Source: JAGNZR01 sp051648485
Lineage (GTDB): Bacteria; Fusobacteriota; Fusobacteriia; Fusobacteriales; Fusobacteriaceae
Direction: 5' to 3'
Assembly (NCBI GenBank): GCA_051648485.1
Contig: JBOFFH010000121.1
Span: 1-23,153 of the forward strand
Length of the DNA stretch: 23,153 bases
Of the stretch, positions 1 to 6,284 are shown piece by piece. The notes beneath the pieces were generated by a model. That model was not told where the DNA came from. It searched no databases and was given only the letters and a program-made list of their open reading frames with translations. Every line of letters starts with the position of its first letter. The first letter of the stretch is position 1. Made by a program: the position numbers and the translations under genes.

Positions 1-770
1 GTTTAGCAGCTTTATTGCTTATGTCTACTGGTGTTTTCGCTCAAGGATATTCTAATCCTGGAGAGGGTGAATTAGCTACAGCTAGTCAAAATAAAATGGG
101 GGTAGGTTTAGGAATACTTGGTTCTAAAAAATTATTCAAACAAGAAGACAGTAATACAAATGCTTATCCAGTTTTTGATGTTAAATATAAAGATTTTTAT
201 GTTAAAGGATTAAATATTGGATACAATGCTTATCAAAATGACTTGTTAGCAGTATCTGTATTCTTAGATCCTTTAGCTGGATATTCTATAAAAGGAAAAG
301 ATATGCAAAATGGTTATAAAAATATAGACGATAGAGATTTTCAAGCTATGTTAGGACTAAAAGCTAATTTTGATATAGATAACTGGGGAGGAAAAGGTTC
401 TCTTTCTACTCAGTTTGGAGAGCATGGATCTGAATCTCAGCTTTCTATATTTAGAGTATTCAATATGGATAATAAGTTCTCTATTATTCCTACTGCTTTT
501 GTTAAATACTTATCTTCTGATTTCTCTGATTATTATTTCAGTGTTTCAGAAACTGAAAATAAAAATAATAGTAAAATCAAAAATTCTTACAAAGCTAATG
601 GAGCTTTCACTACTGGATTTAGCTTGATGGGTAATTATGCTTTTAACGAAAAATTATCTCTTTTCTTATTCTTAGGTGTAGAGAAGTTTTCTGACGACGT
701 TAAAGATTCACCAATTGTTGAAAATAGTTTAATTTATACAAGTGGAGCTGGAGTAAAATACTTCTTCTAA
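1..770 (+). CDS. MipA/OmpV family outer-membrane protein, 5' end cut off by window edge
   Basis: The reading frame is open from base 3 and ends at TAA 768-770. Its first visible residues (LAALLLMSTGVFA, then QGYSNPG) are the hydrophobic core and Ala-x-Ala-like end of a signal peptide, so only a few N-terminal codons are missing. The TTG at 15 and ATG at 21 lie inside the signal peptide and are not starts. The mature part of about 240 residues has alternating beta-barrel-like strands and ends in aromatic YFF, as barrel proteins do. The late segment EKFSDDVKDSPIVENS followed by a closing strand is the characteristic C-terminal region of MipA/OmpV proteins (DSPIV). MipA was described as a murein-enzyme scaffold and OmpV as a porin or adhesin; the role here is unknown. 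The family call is from motif recognition only. Confidence 0.82.
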   Translation, partial: LAALLLMSTGVFAQGYSNPGEGELATASQNKMGVGLGILGSKKLFKQEDSNTNAYPVFDVKYKDFYVKGLNIGYNAYQNDLLAVSVFLDPLAGYSIKGKDMQNGYKNIDDRDFQAMLGLKANFDIDNWGGKGSLSTQFGEHGSESQLSIFRVFNMDNKFSIIPTAFVKYLSSDFSDYYFSVSETENKNNSKIKNSYKANGAFTTGFSLMGNYAFNEKLSLFLFLGVEKFSDDVKDSPIVENSLIYTSGAGVKYFF

Positions 771-800
771 TCTAGACTCGAAAAAATATTTAAAAAAATA

Positions 801-842
801 AGGATGGCCAATAATTTAATTATTGGCCATCCTCATTTTTTT
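801..842. terminator. Bidirectional intrinsic terminator
   Basis: A perfect 15-bp stem (801-815 with 819-833, GGATGGCC core) closes a 3-nt loop. It is followed by a T-run on the plus strand (836-842) and preceded by an A-run (792-798) that becomes a U-run on the minus strand. It lies between the convergent MipA-like gene and the 154-aa gene and can serve both. Confidence 0.93.
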
Positions 843-851
843 GACAATATA

Positions 852-1316
852 TTATGCTGCTTTTAATGTACTGATAAGAGTTCTTAAAAAACCTCTGCAT
901 TGATCATTTTTGATCATATTATATAAATCTAAAAACTCTTCAGAAAAATTTTCTTCTAAAAGAATAGCTAAAATCATTCTATCTCTTACTATATTAATTT
1001 GTTTTAATTTTTCCTCTGGAATTTCATAGCTTTCATCTTCTATGAGGTTAACTATTTCAATAGCTTCATCGATAGATTTATGTATACCAGTTATTCTATC
1101 TCTTCTATTTCTTATTTTGTTTTTTTCGAATCTACTTCCTGAACTGTTTATTGCATCAATAAGCTCATAAAGATTTATATCTGGTTTTTTTATAAGTATA
1201 GATATAATCTGTCCGTAAATGTTGTTACTTTCTCTGTCTTCTAAAGATGATTTATTTAATAAGTCAAAGTTGTATTTTACGCTAAGATTTATTAGTGTTT
1301 CATTTAAATTTTTCAT
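852..1316 (-). CDS. Hypothetical protein, 154 aa, helical and charged
   Basis: I do not recognise this family. The product is soluble, rich in Glu, Lys, Asn and Ile, and reads as mostly alpha-helical with no membrane segment or signal peptide. It has a basic patch near residues 60-75 (RFEKNKIRNRRDR) and an acidic middle (NLIEDESYEIPEEK). The ATG is preceded by a good ribosome site (TGGAGG, complement of 1321-1326). A promoter TTGCAA-17-TATAAT lies upstream at 1354-1382. It is a single-gene unit convergent with the outer-membrane gene, sharing its bidirectional terminator, and divergent from the ZIP transporter. The strong start signals support a real gene; function is unknown. Confidence 0.8.
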   Translation of the reverse strand: MKNLNETLINLSVKYNFDLLNKSSLEDRESNNIYGQIISILIKKPDINLYELIDAINSSGSRFEKNKIRNRRDRITGIHKSIDEAIEIVNLIEDESYEIPEEKLKQINIVRDRMILAILLEENFSEEFLDLYNMIKNDQCRGFLRTLISTLKAA

Positions 1317-1353
1317 TTTTCCTCCATTTATTTATAAAAACTTCTAGTATTAG

Positions 1354-1382
1354 ATTATACATCAGTTTCTGTTCTTTTGCAA
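1354..1382 (-). promoter_or_regulatory. Sigma70-type promoter of the 154-aa gene
   Basis: On the minus strand TTGCAA (1382-1377) is followed by a 17-nt spacer and a consensus TATAAT (1359-1354). The start site would be near 1347, about 30 nt before the ATG. Confidence 0.7.
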
Positions 1383-1456
1383 TAAAAGAGGAAAATATAA
1401 GTTTGTTGAGTATAGCTAGTTAAAATGAAATGTTGAATTTCAAAAAGGAGAAAATA

Positions 1457-2266
1457 ATGAAAGATTTTTTTAGTAGTTTAAATCCAATTTTATTGGCAGG
1501 ACTTGCAGGACTTTTTACTTGGGGAATGACAGCAGCTGGATCAGCGATGGTTTTTCTTTTTAAAGAGATAAATAAAAAAGTTTTGAATTCTATGTTGGGA
1601 TTTGCTTCAGGAGTGATGATAGCGGCAAGTTTTTGGTCTCTTTTAAATCCAGCAATAAAAATAGCTGAGGAAATTGGATTAAATCCTTGGCTTGTTACCT
1701 CTTTTGGATTTATGTCAGGAGGGTTTTTTCTTTGGGGAATAGATAAAATTCTTCCTCATCTTCATCAAGGGTTAAAAGCTAAACCAGAAGGAATAAAAAC
1801 TTCTTGGCAAAGAAGTATTCTTCTTGTTTTAGCGGTTACCCTTCATAATATTCCAGAGGGACTTGCTATAGGAGTAGCTTTTGGGGTTTTAGGATCAAAT
1901 CTTGAAACAGCTTCGTTTACAGGTGCATTAACATTGGCTTTTGGTATTGGACTACAAAATTTTCCAGAAGGAGCTGCTATATCTGTTCCTTTAAGAAGAG
2001 AAGGAATGAGAAGAATGAAAGCTTTTAATTACGGACAACTTTCTGGGATTGTAGAGCCTATTTCAGCTATTATTGGAGCTTATTTTGTAGTGGGAATGAG
2101 TAATCTTTTACCTTTTGCTCTTTCTTTTGCAGCCGGAGCTATGATATATGTAGTAGTAGAAGAATTGATTCCAGAGGCTCAAAGTTCAAGAAATGAAGAT
2201 TCTTCAACGCTTGGAACTATGGCAGGTTTTGCAATAATGATGATTTTAGATGTGGCGTTGGGATAA
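1457..2266 (+). CDS. ZIP family divalent metal transporter (GufA/ZupT-like)
   Basis: A 269-aa integral membrane protein of about eight transmembrane segments. Both ZIP signature helices are visible: HNIPEGLAIG at about residues 130-139 (TM4) and QNFPEGAAIS at about 167-176 (TM5), which hold the binuclear metal site. A His-containing loop (LPHLHQG, about 99-105) precedes TM4, and a Glu in GIVEP (about 200) lies in the next helix. These proteins import Zn2+ and related divalent cations across the inner membrane; exact ion preference cannot be read here. I chose the ATG at 1457 because AAAAGGAG (1443-1450) is 6 nt before it; the in-frame ATG at 1430 has no ribosome site. It appears to be a single gene. 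I see no clear terminator directly after it. Confidence 0.93.
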   Translation: MKDFFSSLNPILLAGLAGLFTWGMTAAGSAMVFLFKEINKKVLNSMLGFASGVMIAASFWSLLNPAIKIAEEIGLNPWLVTSFGFMSGGFFLWGIDKILPHLHQGLKAKPEGIKTSWQRSILLVLAVTLHNIPEGLAIGVAFGVLGSNLETASFTGALTLAFGIGLQNFPEGAAISVPLRREGMRRMKAFNYGQLSGIVEPISAIIGAYFVVGMSNLLPFALSFAAGAMIYVVVEELIPEAQSSRNEDSSTLGTMAGFAIMMILDVALG

Positions 2267-2303
2267 ATCTGAATAAAATAATATATTTAATTAGAAATTG
2301 TCA

Positions 2304-2546
2304 TTATTTTTTAATTTTTGAATAAATGAAAAGTGTAATAGAAGAGGGAAGAATTAGAATTAAGAAACTTAAAAGTGGTGCCAATATTTTAGGTATCCCA
2401 AAACCAAAGGCAAAGAGAAAAGATAGTCCTTCAATTATTTTTAATGGATTTGGAATAAATAGATTATCTGAAAGTTTTAAAAATTTACCTAAGAAAAGAA
2501 TGTTTAAAATAAACGAAATTAGTATTAATGAAATAAATTTGAACAT
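2304..2546 (-). CDS. Possible small membrane protein, 80 aa
   Basis: Unrecognised. The product is very hydrophobic, with an N-terminal helix (about residues 3-20), a proline-bearing linker and one or two further helices (about 40-75), ending in the basic tail YSKIKK. Evidence for a real gene: a strong ribosome site (TAGGAGG, complement of 2553-2559) 6 nt before the ATG, and an extended -10 promoter with consensus TTGACA at 2664-2692. Evidence against: there is no family match I know, and AT-rich DNA readily produces hydrophobic frames opposite Lys/Asn-rich ones. An overlapping plus-strand frame (2326-2598) has no ribosome site and runs into a terminator hairpin, so the minus frame is preferred. 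Confidence 0.45.
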   Translation of the reverse strand: MFKFISLILISFILNILFLGKFLKLSDNLFIPNPLKIIEGLSFLFAFGFGIPKILAPLLSFLILILPSSITLFIYSKIKK

Positions 2547-2570
2547 TATGTTCCTCCTACGTGTAAATAA

Positions 2571-2615
2571 AAAGAGAAAATATCATTTCCCTGTTTGATA
2601 TTTTCTCTTTTTTTA
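2571..2615. terminator. Terminator hairpin, possibly an attenuator in the leader of the 80-aa gene
   Basis: A perfect 15-bp stem (2571-2585 with 2596-2610) with a 10-nt loop is followed on the plus strand by a T-run (2608-2614). On the minus strand it is followed by UUUUUAUUU. It could end rightward transcripts from the ZIP gene, about 300 nt after its stop. On the minus strand it lies between the predicted promoter (2664-2692) and the start of the 80-aa gene, the place of an attenuator. Confidence 0.7.
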
Positions 2616-2663
2616 TATTTAATTTAATTCCCCTTAACCCCCGAAATATTTAAGCTCATGTAT

Positions 2664-2692
2664 ACATTACCATAAAATTAAGTTTATGTCAA
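2664..2692 (-). promoter_or_regulatory. Leftward promoter with extended -10
   Basis: Consensus TTGACA (2692-2687), a 17-nt spacer ending TGG, and TAATGT (2669-2664). The start would be near 2657, giving a leader of about 110 nt with a G-rich stretch and the 2571-2610 hairpin before the 80-aa frame. Confidence 0.5.
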
Positions 2693-2800
2693 TTTTTTAT
2701 TTTTTTTTAAAACATAAACATCTATTTCAGTTCACTTGTGTTACAACTTTTTAAAAAATTTATTTTTTATATGTTTTTTACTATTTTTTGATAATGTTTC

Positions 2801-4687
2801 TTAATTTTTAATAAAGATATTATCAAATTCTTTGTTAAATTCTAAAAATATGTTTACTATATTTGGATCGAAATGTTCTCCACTTTCTTTTCTAATAATT
2901 TCAACGGTTTTTTCATGAGAAAAATCTTCTTTATACACTCGTTTTTGTCTTAAAGCATCATAAACATCTGCTAAAGCTACTATTCTAGCTTCTAAAGGAA
3001 TATTCGTTGATTTTAATCCATGACAATATCCATTTCCATTCCAACGTTCATGATGATAAAGAGCTATATTACTCGCAATTGATCCTAATTCCATTGTATC
3101 TATAAGTTTTTTTCCTAGAATAACATGCTGTTTCATTTCTTCAAATTCCTTTTGTGTTAATTTTCCAGGCTTTTTTAATATTGCATCTGAAATTCCAATT
3201 TTACCAACATCATGAAGAGAAGCATATTCTCCAATATCTTTTACGAATTTAGATGAACATTTTAATTGTTGTGCTAAAAATTTTGAATACATGCTAACTC
3301 TCAAAATATGATTTCCTGTGTCTTCATCATTTAGTTCATTTGCAGCTTCAAAACTACGAATCAAAGCTTTGGTTATACGTTTTTCTTTTAATTGAGCAAA
3401 GGTTACTTTTTTTAAAAGATAAGTAAGTACTAATATTATTGTTAGCAAAATAAATGCAACAAATAAAAAATATTCATAATCTATAGTCATTTTTTTAGAT
3501 ATTTTCAATTCACTTTGCAAAATATCATTTTCAAATAATTTATTTGGAAAAATCATATTAAAAAGTTTAAATAATTGAGCATCATGATGCACTTGAAATC
3601 CAATTGTTTCAGAGCCACCTAAAAATCCAGAAACCTTAATATTTTTCTCTAAATTTTTATTTTCAATTTCTATAGAGATAATCTTAAAATCACCATATAA
3701 ATAATCAATTTGACCATTTTCCAGTGCTTCTAAAGCAGTGTCAGAGTCTTTATATTTTGTATATTTTTTGAATTGAGGTATATTTTTTAATAAATTTGAA
3801 TTTAAATCTTCTGTGCTCACAAAACCTACACTTCTATTATAAGTTTCTTGAGAGGAATCTATGAAATCTTCTGAAATACGAGAAAACACAGCAACTCCAA
3901 TTTTATAGTATGGTATATACATTTCAGAATTTGTTTTTGAAAATATATTTGAATCAATAGCTTTAATATCATATTTTTCATTTTCATCTCTTGTATATAT
4001 CAATGGAACTCCAAGTACAAAACCTAATTCGTTTAAACGATCAATGATATAACCTTTGTATTCATTTTTATCCTTATAAAAAAATGGTAAAGAATTTCCA
4101 GTTGGAGGCAATAAAACTTTTATGGAACTATATCTTTTTTTTAAATCTAAAACTATTTTATTTTTTTTTAATAACGTTTTATAAAATATAGGACGTTCTT
4201 TTTTTAAACTTTCAAGAATTTCAAAGTTACTAAAATCATTTGCTGATTTTTTTATTATTGAATAAAGCTCGGGTAAATTCTTATTAATAGATAGCCAATT
4301 ATTTGAAGCTGGCATTTTATTTCGTGGTGTAAATTTATCTTCCAAAGTTGGAAGATAGTAATACATTTTTTCTCTAGATGAAACTCTACTTGAATTGAAA
4401 ACAATATCACCTTCTCCATTTTTTAAAAGTGTTCTTAGTTCTTCTATTGGTTTTACAATGATATTAAATTTCAAACCTGTTTTATTTGTTATTTTTTCAA
4501 AAAAATTAAGATAAACTCCTCCTAAACTTCCATTTTCTTTTTGAAAAAAATAAATATGATTAGGGTTGTAAATATATACATTTATAACTTTATCTTTGTT
4601 GTTTCTCAACCAAGTCTTTTCTAAATTATTAAAATCTAGACCAAAACTTTGTACAAATATGATTAAAAATAATATTAATTTTTTAAT
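2801..4687 (-). CDS. Membrane sensor with periplasmic solute-binding-like region and cytoplasmic HD-GYP domain; start codon apparently ATT
   Basis: The layout (628-aa numbering) is a signal peptide (about 1-20, KKLILFLIIFVQSF), a shortened bacterial solute-binding-like (PBPb) region (about 33-150), a second fuller one (about 188-385), a transmembrane helix (about 405-426) and a C-terminal HD-GYP domain (about 440-610). HD-GYP enzymes hydrolyse cyclic di-GMP. The metal-site segment HDVGKIGISDAILKKPGKL is intact, with HD at about 492-493, but the second signature reads HHERWNGNGYCHGL, so GYP is GYC. The first ATG-like codon normally chosen, TTG at 4609, lacks a ribosome site and would remove the signal peptide. 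The frame is open upstream to ATT at 4687, which has GGAGG 6 nt before it and starts a proper signal peptide. Start by inference; domain call strong. Confidence 0.85.
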   Translation of the reverse strand: MKKLILFLIIFVQSFGLDFNNLEKTWLRNNKDKVINVYIYNPNHIYFFQKENGSLGGVYLNFFEKITNKTGLKFNIIVKPIEELRTLLKNGEGDIVFNSSRVSSREKMYYYLPTLEDKFTPRNKMPASNNWLSINKNLPELYSIIKKSANDFSNFEILESLKKERPIFYKTLLKKNKIVLDLKKRYSSIKVLLPPTGNSLPFFYKDKNEYKGYIIDRLNELGFVLGVPLIYTRDENEKYDIKAIDSNIFSKTNSEMYIPYYKIGVAVFSRISEDFIDSSQETYNRSVGFVSTEDLNSNLLKNIPQFKKYTKYKDSDTALEALENGQIDYLYGDFKIISIEIENKNLEKNIKVSGFLGGSETIGFQVHHDAQLFKLFNMIFPNKLFENDILQSELKISKKMTIDYEYFLFVAFILLTIILVLTYLLKKVTFAQLKEKRITKALIRSFEAANELNDEDTGNHILRVSMYSKFLAQQLKCSSKFVKDIGEYASLHDVGKIGISDAILKKPGKLTQKEFEEMKQHVILGKKLIDTMELGSIASNIALYHHERWNGNGYCHGLKSTNIPLEARIVALADVYDALRQKRVYKEDFSHEKTVEIIRKESGEHFDPNIVNIFLEFNKEFDNIFIKN

Positions 4688-4716
4688 TTTTTTCCTCCCG
4701 GTAGATGATATAAGTC

Positions 4717-4744
4717 TTTATATTACATTTTATTTTTAGAACAA
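4717..4744 (-). promoter_or_regulatory. Candidate promoter of the HD-GYP gene
   Basis: On the minus strand TTGTTC (4744-4739), a 16-nt spacer and TATAAA (4722-4717). It lies between the GGDEF remnant and the HD-GYP start, about 30 nt before the ATT codon, so the HD-GYP gene may be transcribed independently of the remnant. Confidence 0.45.
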
Positions 4745-4772
4745 AATCTGATTAAATATACTCATTTAGATA

Positions 4773-5060
4773 TTAAATGTAATTCCGAACTATTTCTCCA
4801 TTAGAGTCAGATATATATGCACAGTTTTTACCATAAGTTTTAGCTTTATAAAGAGATGTGTCAGTTTTCTCAGCGAATTTTGATAAAATCTGATTTTGTA
4901 TTATATTGTCAATTTCTAATATATTTTGTTTGCTTATAAAAATAACAAGCTCTTTACTTCTGAATAAAATTTGTTTTACTGATGATATTGATATAAATAT
5001 TATTACAATAATCATAATAATAGAAATTAATTTGTTTTTTTTAAAAAATCTTCTATACAT
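4773..5060 (-). pseudogene. Remnant of a membrane GGDEF (diguanylate cyclase) gene with internal deletion
   Basis: The 95-aa product begins like a membrane sensor, with a basic N-terminus and one helix (about residues 8-28). After a short periplasmic stretch it jumps to DTSLYKAKTYGKNCAYI (about 65-81), which matches the last helix and strand of a GGDEF domain (the usual ADxALYxAKxxGxN end). The GGDEF active-site loop, the nucleotide-binding core and most of the sensor are absent, so it cannot make cyclic di-GMP. The frame is uninterrupted, so an in-frame internal deletion of well over 100 residues is the simplest origin. The start at ATG 5060 is set by GGAGG (complement of 5066-5070), 5 nt upstream. 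The promoter TTGACT-17-TATAAT is intact, so the stub may still be made. It sits upstream of the HD-GYP gene on the same strand. Confidence 0.75.
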
Positions 5061-5078
5061 TTCTACCTCCAAAATGAT

Positions 5079-5107
5079 ATTATATTTTTTTTCCAAATAA
5101 AAGTCAA
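5079..5107 (-). promoter_or_regulatory. Strong promoter of the GGDEF remnant
   Basis: TTGACT (5107-5102), a 17-nt spacer and consensus TATAAT (5084-5079) on the minus strand. The start site would be near 5072, directly before the GGAGG ribosome site, giving a very short leader. Confidence 0.72.
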
Positions 5108-5128
5108 CAATTTTTAATGTTGACTTTT
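5099..5128. repeat. Inverted repeat overlapping the -35 of the GGDEF-remnant promoter
   Basis: Perfect 11-bp arms (AAAAGTCAACA at 5099-5109, TGTTGACTTTT at 5118-5128) around an 8-nt centre. One arm contains the -35 hexamer of the leftward promoter. It could be an operator or a weak hairpin; it lacks a clean T-run for a terminator. 5129-5268 is AT-rich and I see nothing further in it. Confidence 0.6.
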
Positions 5129-5268
5129 ATGTTTAGTTTTATCTTTTTAAATATTCAATTTAGCTATATTTCTCACTTTAAAAAAGATATTAAAGTTTGT
5201 AAATAGTACTTTTTAATTTTAAACGAAACAATTTTTAATTAAAAAAATAATTTTTTAGTTTTTGATTC

Positions 5269-5297
5269 TTGACAAATAAAAAAAAGTGTGTTAAAGT
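5269..5297 (+). promoter_or_regulatory. rbs operon promoter
   Basis: Consensus TTGACA (5269-5274), a 17-nt spacer ending TGT (extended -10), and TAAAGT (5292-5297). The start would be near 5304, within the RbsR-like operator. Confidence 0.75.
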
Positions 5298-5300
5298 TAA

Positions 5301-5314
5301 TGTAACCGGTTTCA
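5301..5314 (+). promoter_or_regulatory. LacI/RbsR-type operator
   Basis: TGTAACCGGTTTCA is a near-perfect 14-bp palindrome with the central CG typical of LacI/PurR-family operators (one mismatch from TGAAACCGGTTTCA). It covers the predicted transcription start, 17 nt before the repressor's ATG, so repression of the whole operon, including rbsR itself, is expected. Confidence 0.85.
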
Positions 5315-5330
5315 TAAGAGGAGTGAATTT

Positions 5331-6281
5331 ATGACGATGAGGGATATTGCCAAAAAACTAGGGGTTTCTGTTGCTACAGTATCCAGAGCTTTAAATAATC
5401 AAAACAATGTAAATGAAGAAACAAAAAAAAAGATATTAGATCTTGTAAAAGAGTTGAACTATACTCCAAATGCAATAGCAAGAAATCTTTCTAAAAATGA
5501 AAACAACAATGTAGCTCTTATAGTCCCTGACTTAGAGAATATGTTTTTTGCCAAATTAGTAAGCAATATTTGCAGATACTTTTATAAAAAAGGTTGTCAA
5601 GTAACTGTTTACAACAGTGGTGGAATTGAAAGAAAAGAAATGGAGATAATAGAAACGGTAATTAAGTTTAGAATGGAGGCTGTAATAGCAATTCCTATAA
5701 AAAGTCTTTATGAAACAATACCGTATTTAGAATTAAAAAAAAGAGGAATACTTTGTCTACTTTTAGATAGAGAGATAGAAAATGAAAAATTTGGTGGAGT
5801 ATTTATAGATAATTTCAAAGGAGCTTATCTACTGACTCAAAAACTTATAAAAGAGGGACATAAAAGAATTAGCTTTATAAGTGGAGATCCAAAACTTAAG
5901 ACTGCAAGAGACAGAGTAGAAGGGTTTATGTCTGCTTTGAAAGATAATGAATTAGAACTTCACAGCGAAGATATTTATTTTGGAGATTTCAGTATAGAGA
6001 GTGGAAAAAAAGCAGGTAAAAAAATAATGCTGGGTAAAACTTCTGCTATACTGGCTGCTAACAATCAGATGTTTATAGGTATGTTGAATGAAATACAAAA
6101 TACTCCTAGAAAATTTAGATTAGCTTCTTTTGATAGTATAGACATACTATCAAACATAGGATATGATTTTTTAACTTTAAATCTACCAATAGAAGAAATT
6201 GAAATAGCAAAGGAACTTTTTAAAATGATAAAAGAAAAAAAAGAAAAAGAAATTTTTATAGAACCCGTTATAAAGGAGTAG
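5331..6281 (+). CDS. rbsR: LacI-family repressor of the ribose operon (RbsR)
   Basis: The 316-aa protein has the LacI helix-turn-helix at residues 3-22 (MRDIAKKLGVSVATVSRALN) and the hinge helix NYTPNAIARNLSKNE. A periplasmic-binding-like effector domain starts at VALIVPDLENMFFAKLV. LacI-family members bind palindromic operators and, in this context, release DNA on binding ribose or a derivative. It opens a six-gene operon in the order of the Bacillus subtilis rbsRKDACB operon, and the matching operator lies directly upstream, so autoregulation is likely. It is slightly shorter than the usual 325-340 aa and lacks a long C-terminal tail. The start ATG 5331 has AGAGGAG (5317-5323) before it. 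Specificity for ribose is inferred from the operon. Confidence 0.92.
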   Translation: MTMRDIAKKLGVSVATVSRALNNQNNVNEETKKKILDLVKELNYTPNAIARNLSKNENNNVALIVPDLENMFFAKLVSNICRYFYKKGCQVTVYNSGGIERKEMEIIETVIKFRMEAVIAIPIKSLYETIPYLELKKRGILCLLLDREIENEKFGGVFIDNFKGAYLLTQKLIKEGHKRISFISGDPKLKTARDRVEGFMSALKDNELELHSEDIYFGDFSIESGKKAGKKIMLGKTSAILAANNQMFIGMLNEIQNTPRKFRLASFDSIDILSNIGYDFLTLNLPIEEIEIAKELFKMIKEKKEKEIFIEPVIKE

Positions 6282-6284
6282 AAA

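Noticed and set aside
1430..1456. ZIP gene starting at ATG 1430
   Set aside because: The extra nine residues include the ribosome site AAAAGGAG that serves ATG 1457; nothing precedes 1430.
2326..2598. Plus-strand 90-aa frame rich in Lys, Asn and Ile
   Set aside because: No ribosome site before its ATG, it runs through the 2571-2610 terminator hairpin, and the opposite frame has a strong ribosome site and promoter.
2801..4609. HD-GYP gene starting at TTG 4609
   Set aside because: No ribosome site at that TTG, and it would drop an evident signal peptide encoded in frame upstream.
4906..5100. Plus-strand 64-aa hydrophobic frame opposite the GGDEF remnant
   Set aside because: Antisense shadow of the Lys/Ile-rich membrane segment; no ribosome site.
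5099..5128. Inverted repeat read as a terminator
   Set aside because: Centre and tail are AT-rich without a continuous T-run, no gene ends beside it, and one arm forms the -35 of a strong promoter.
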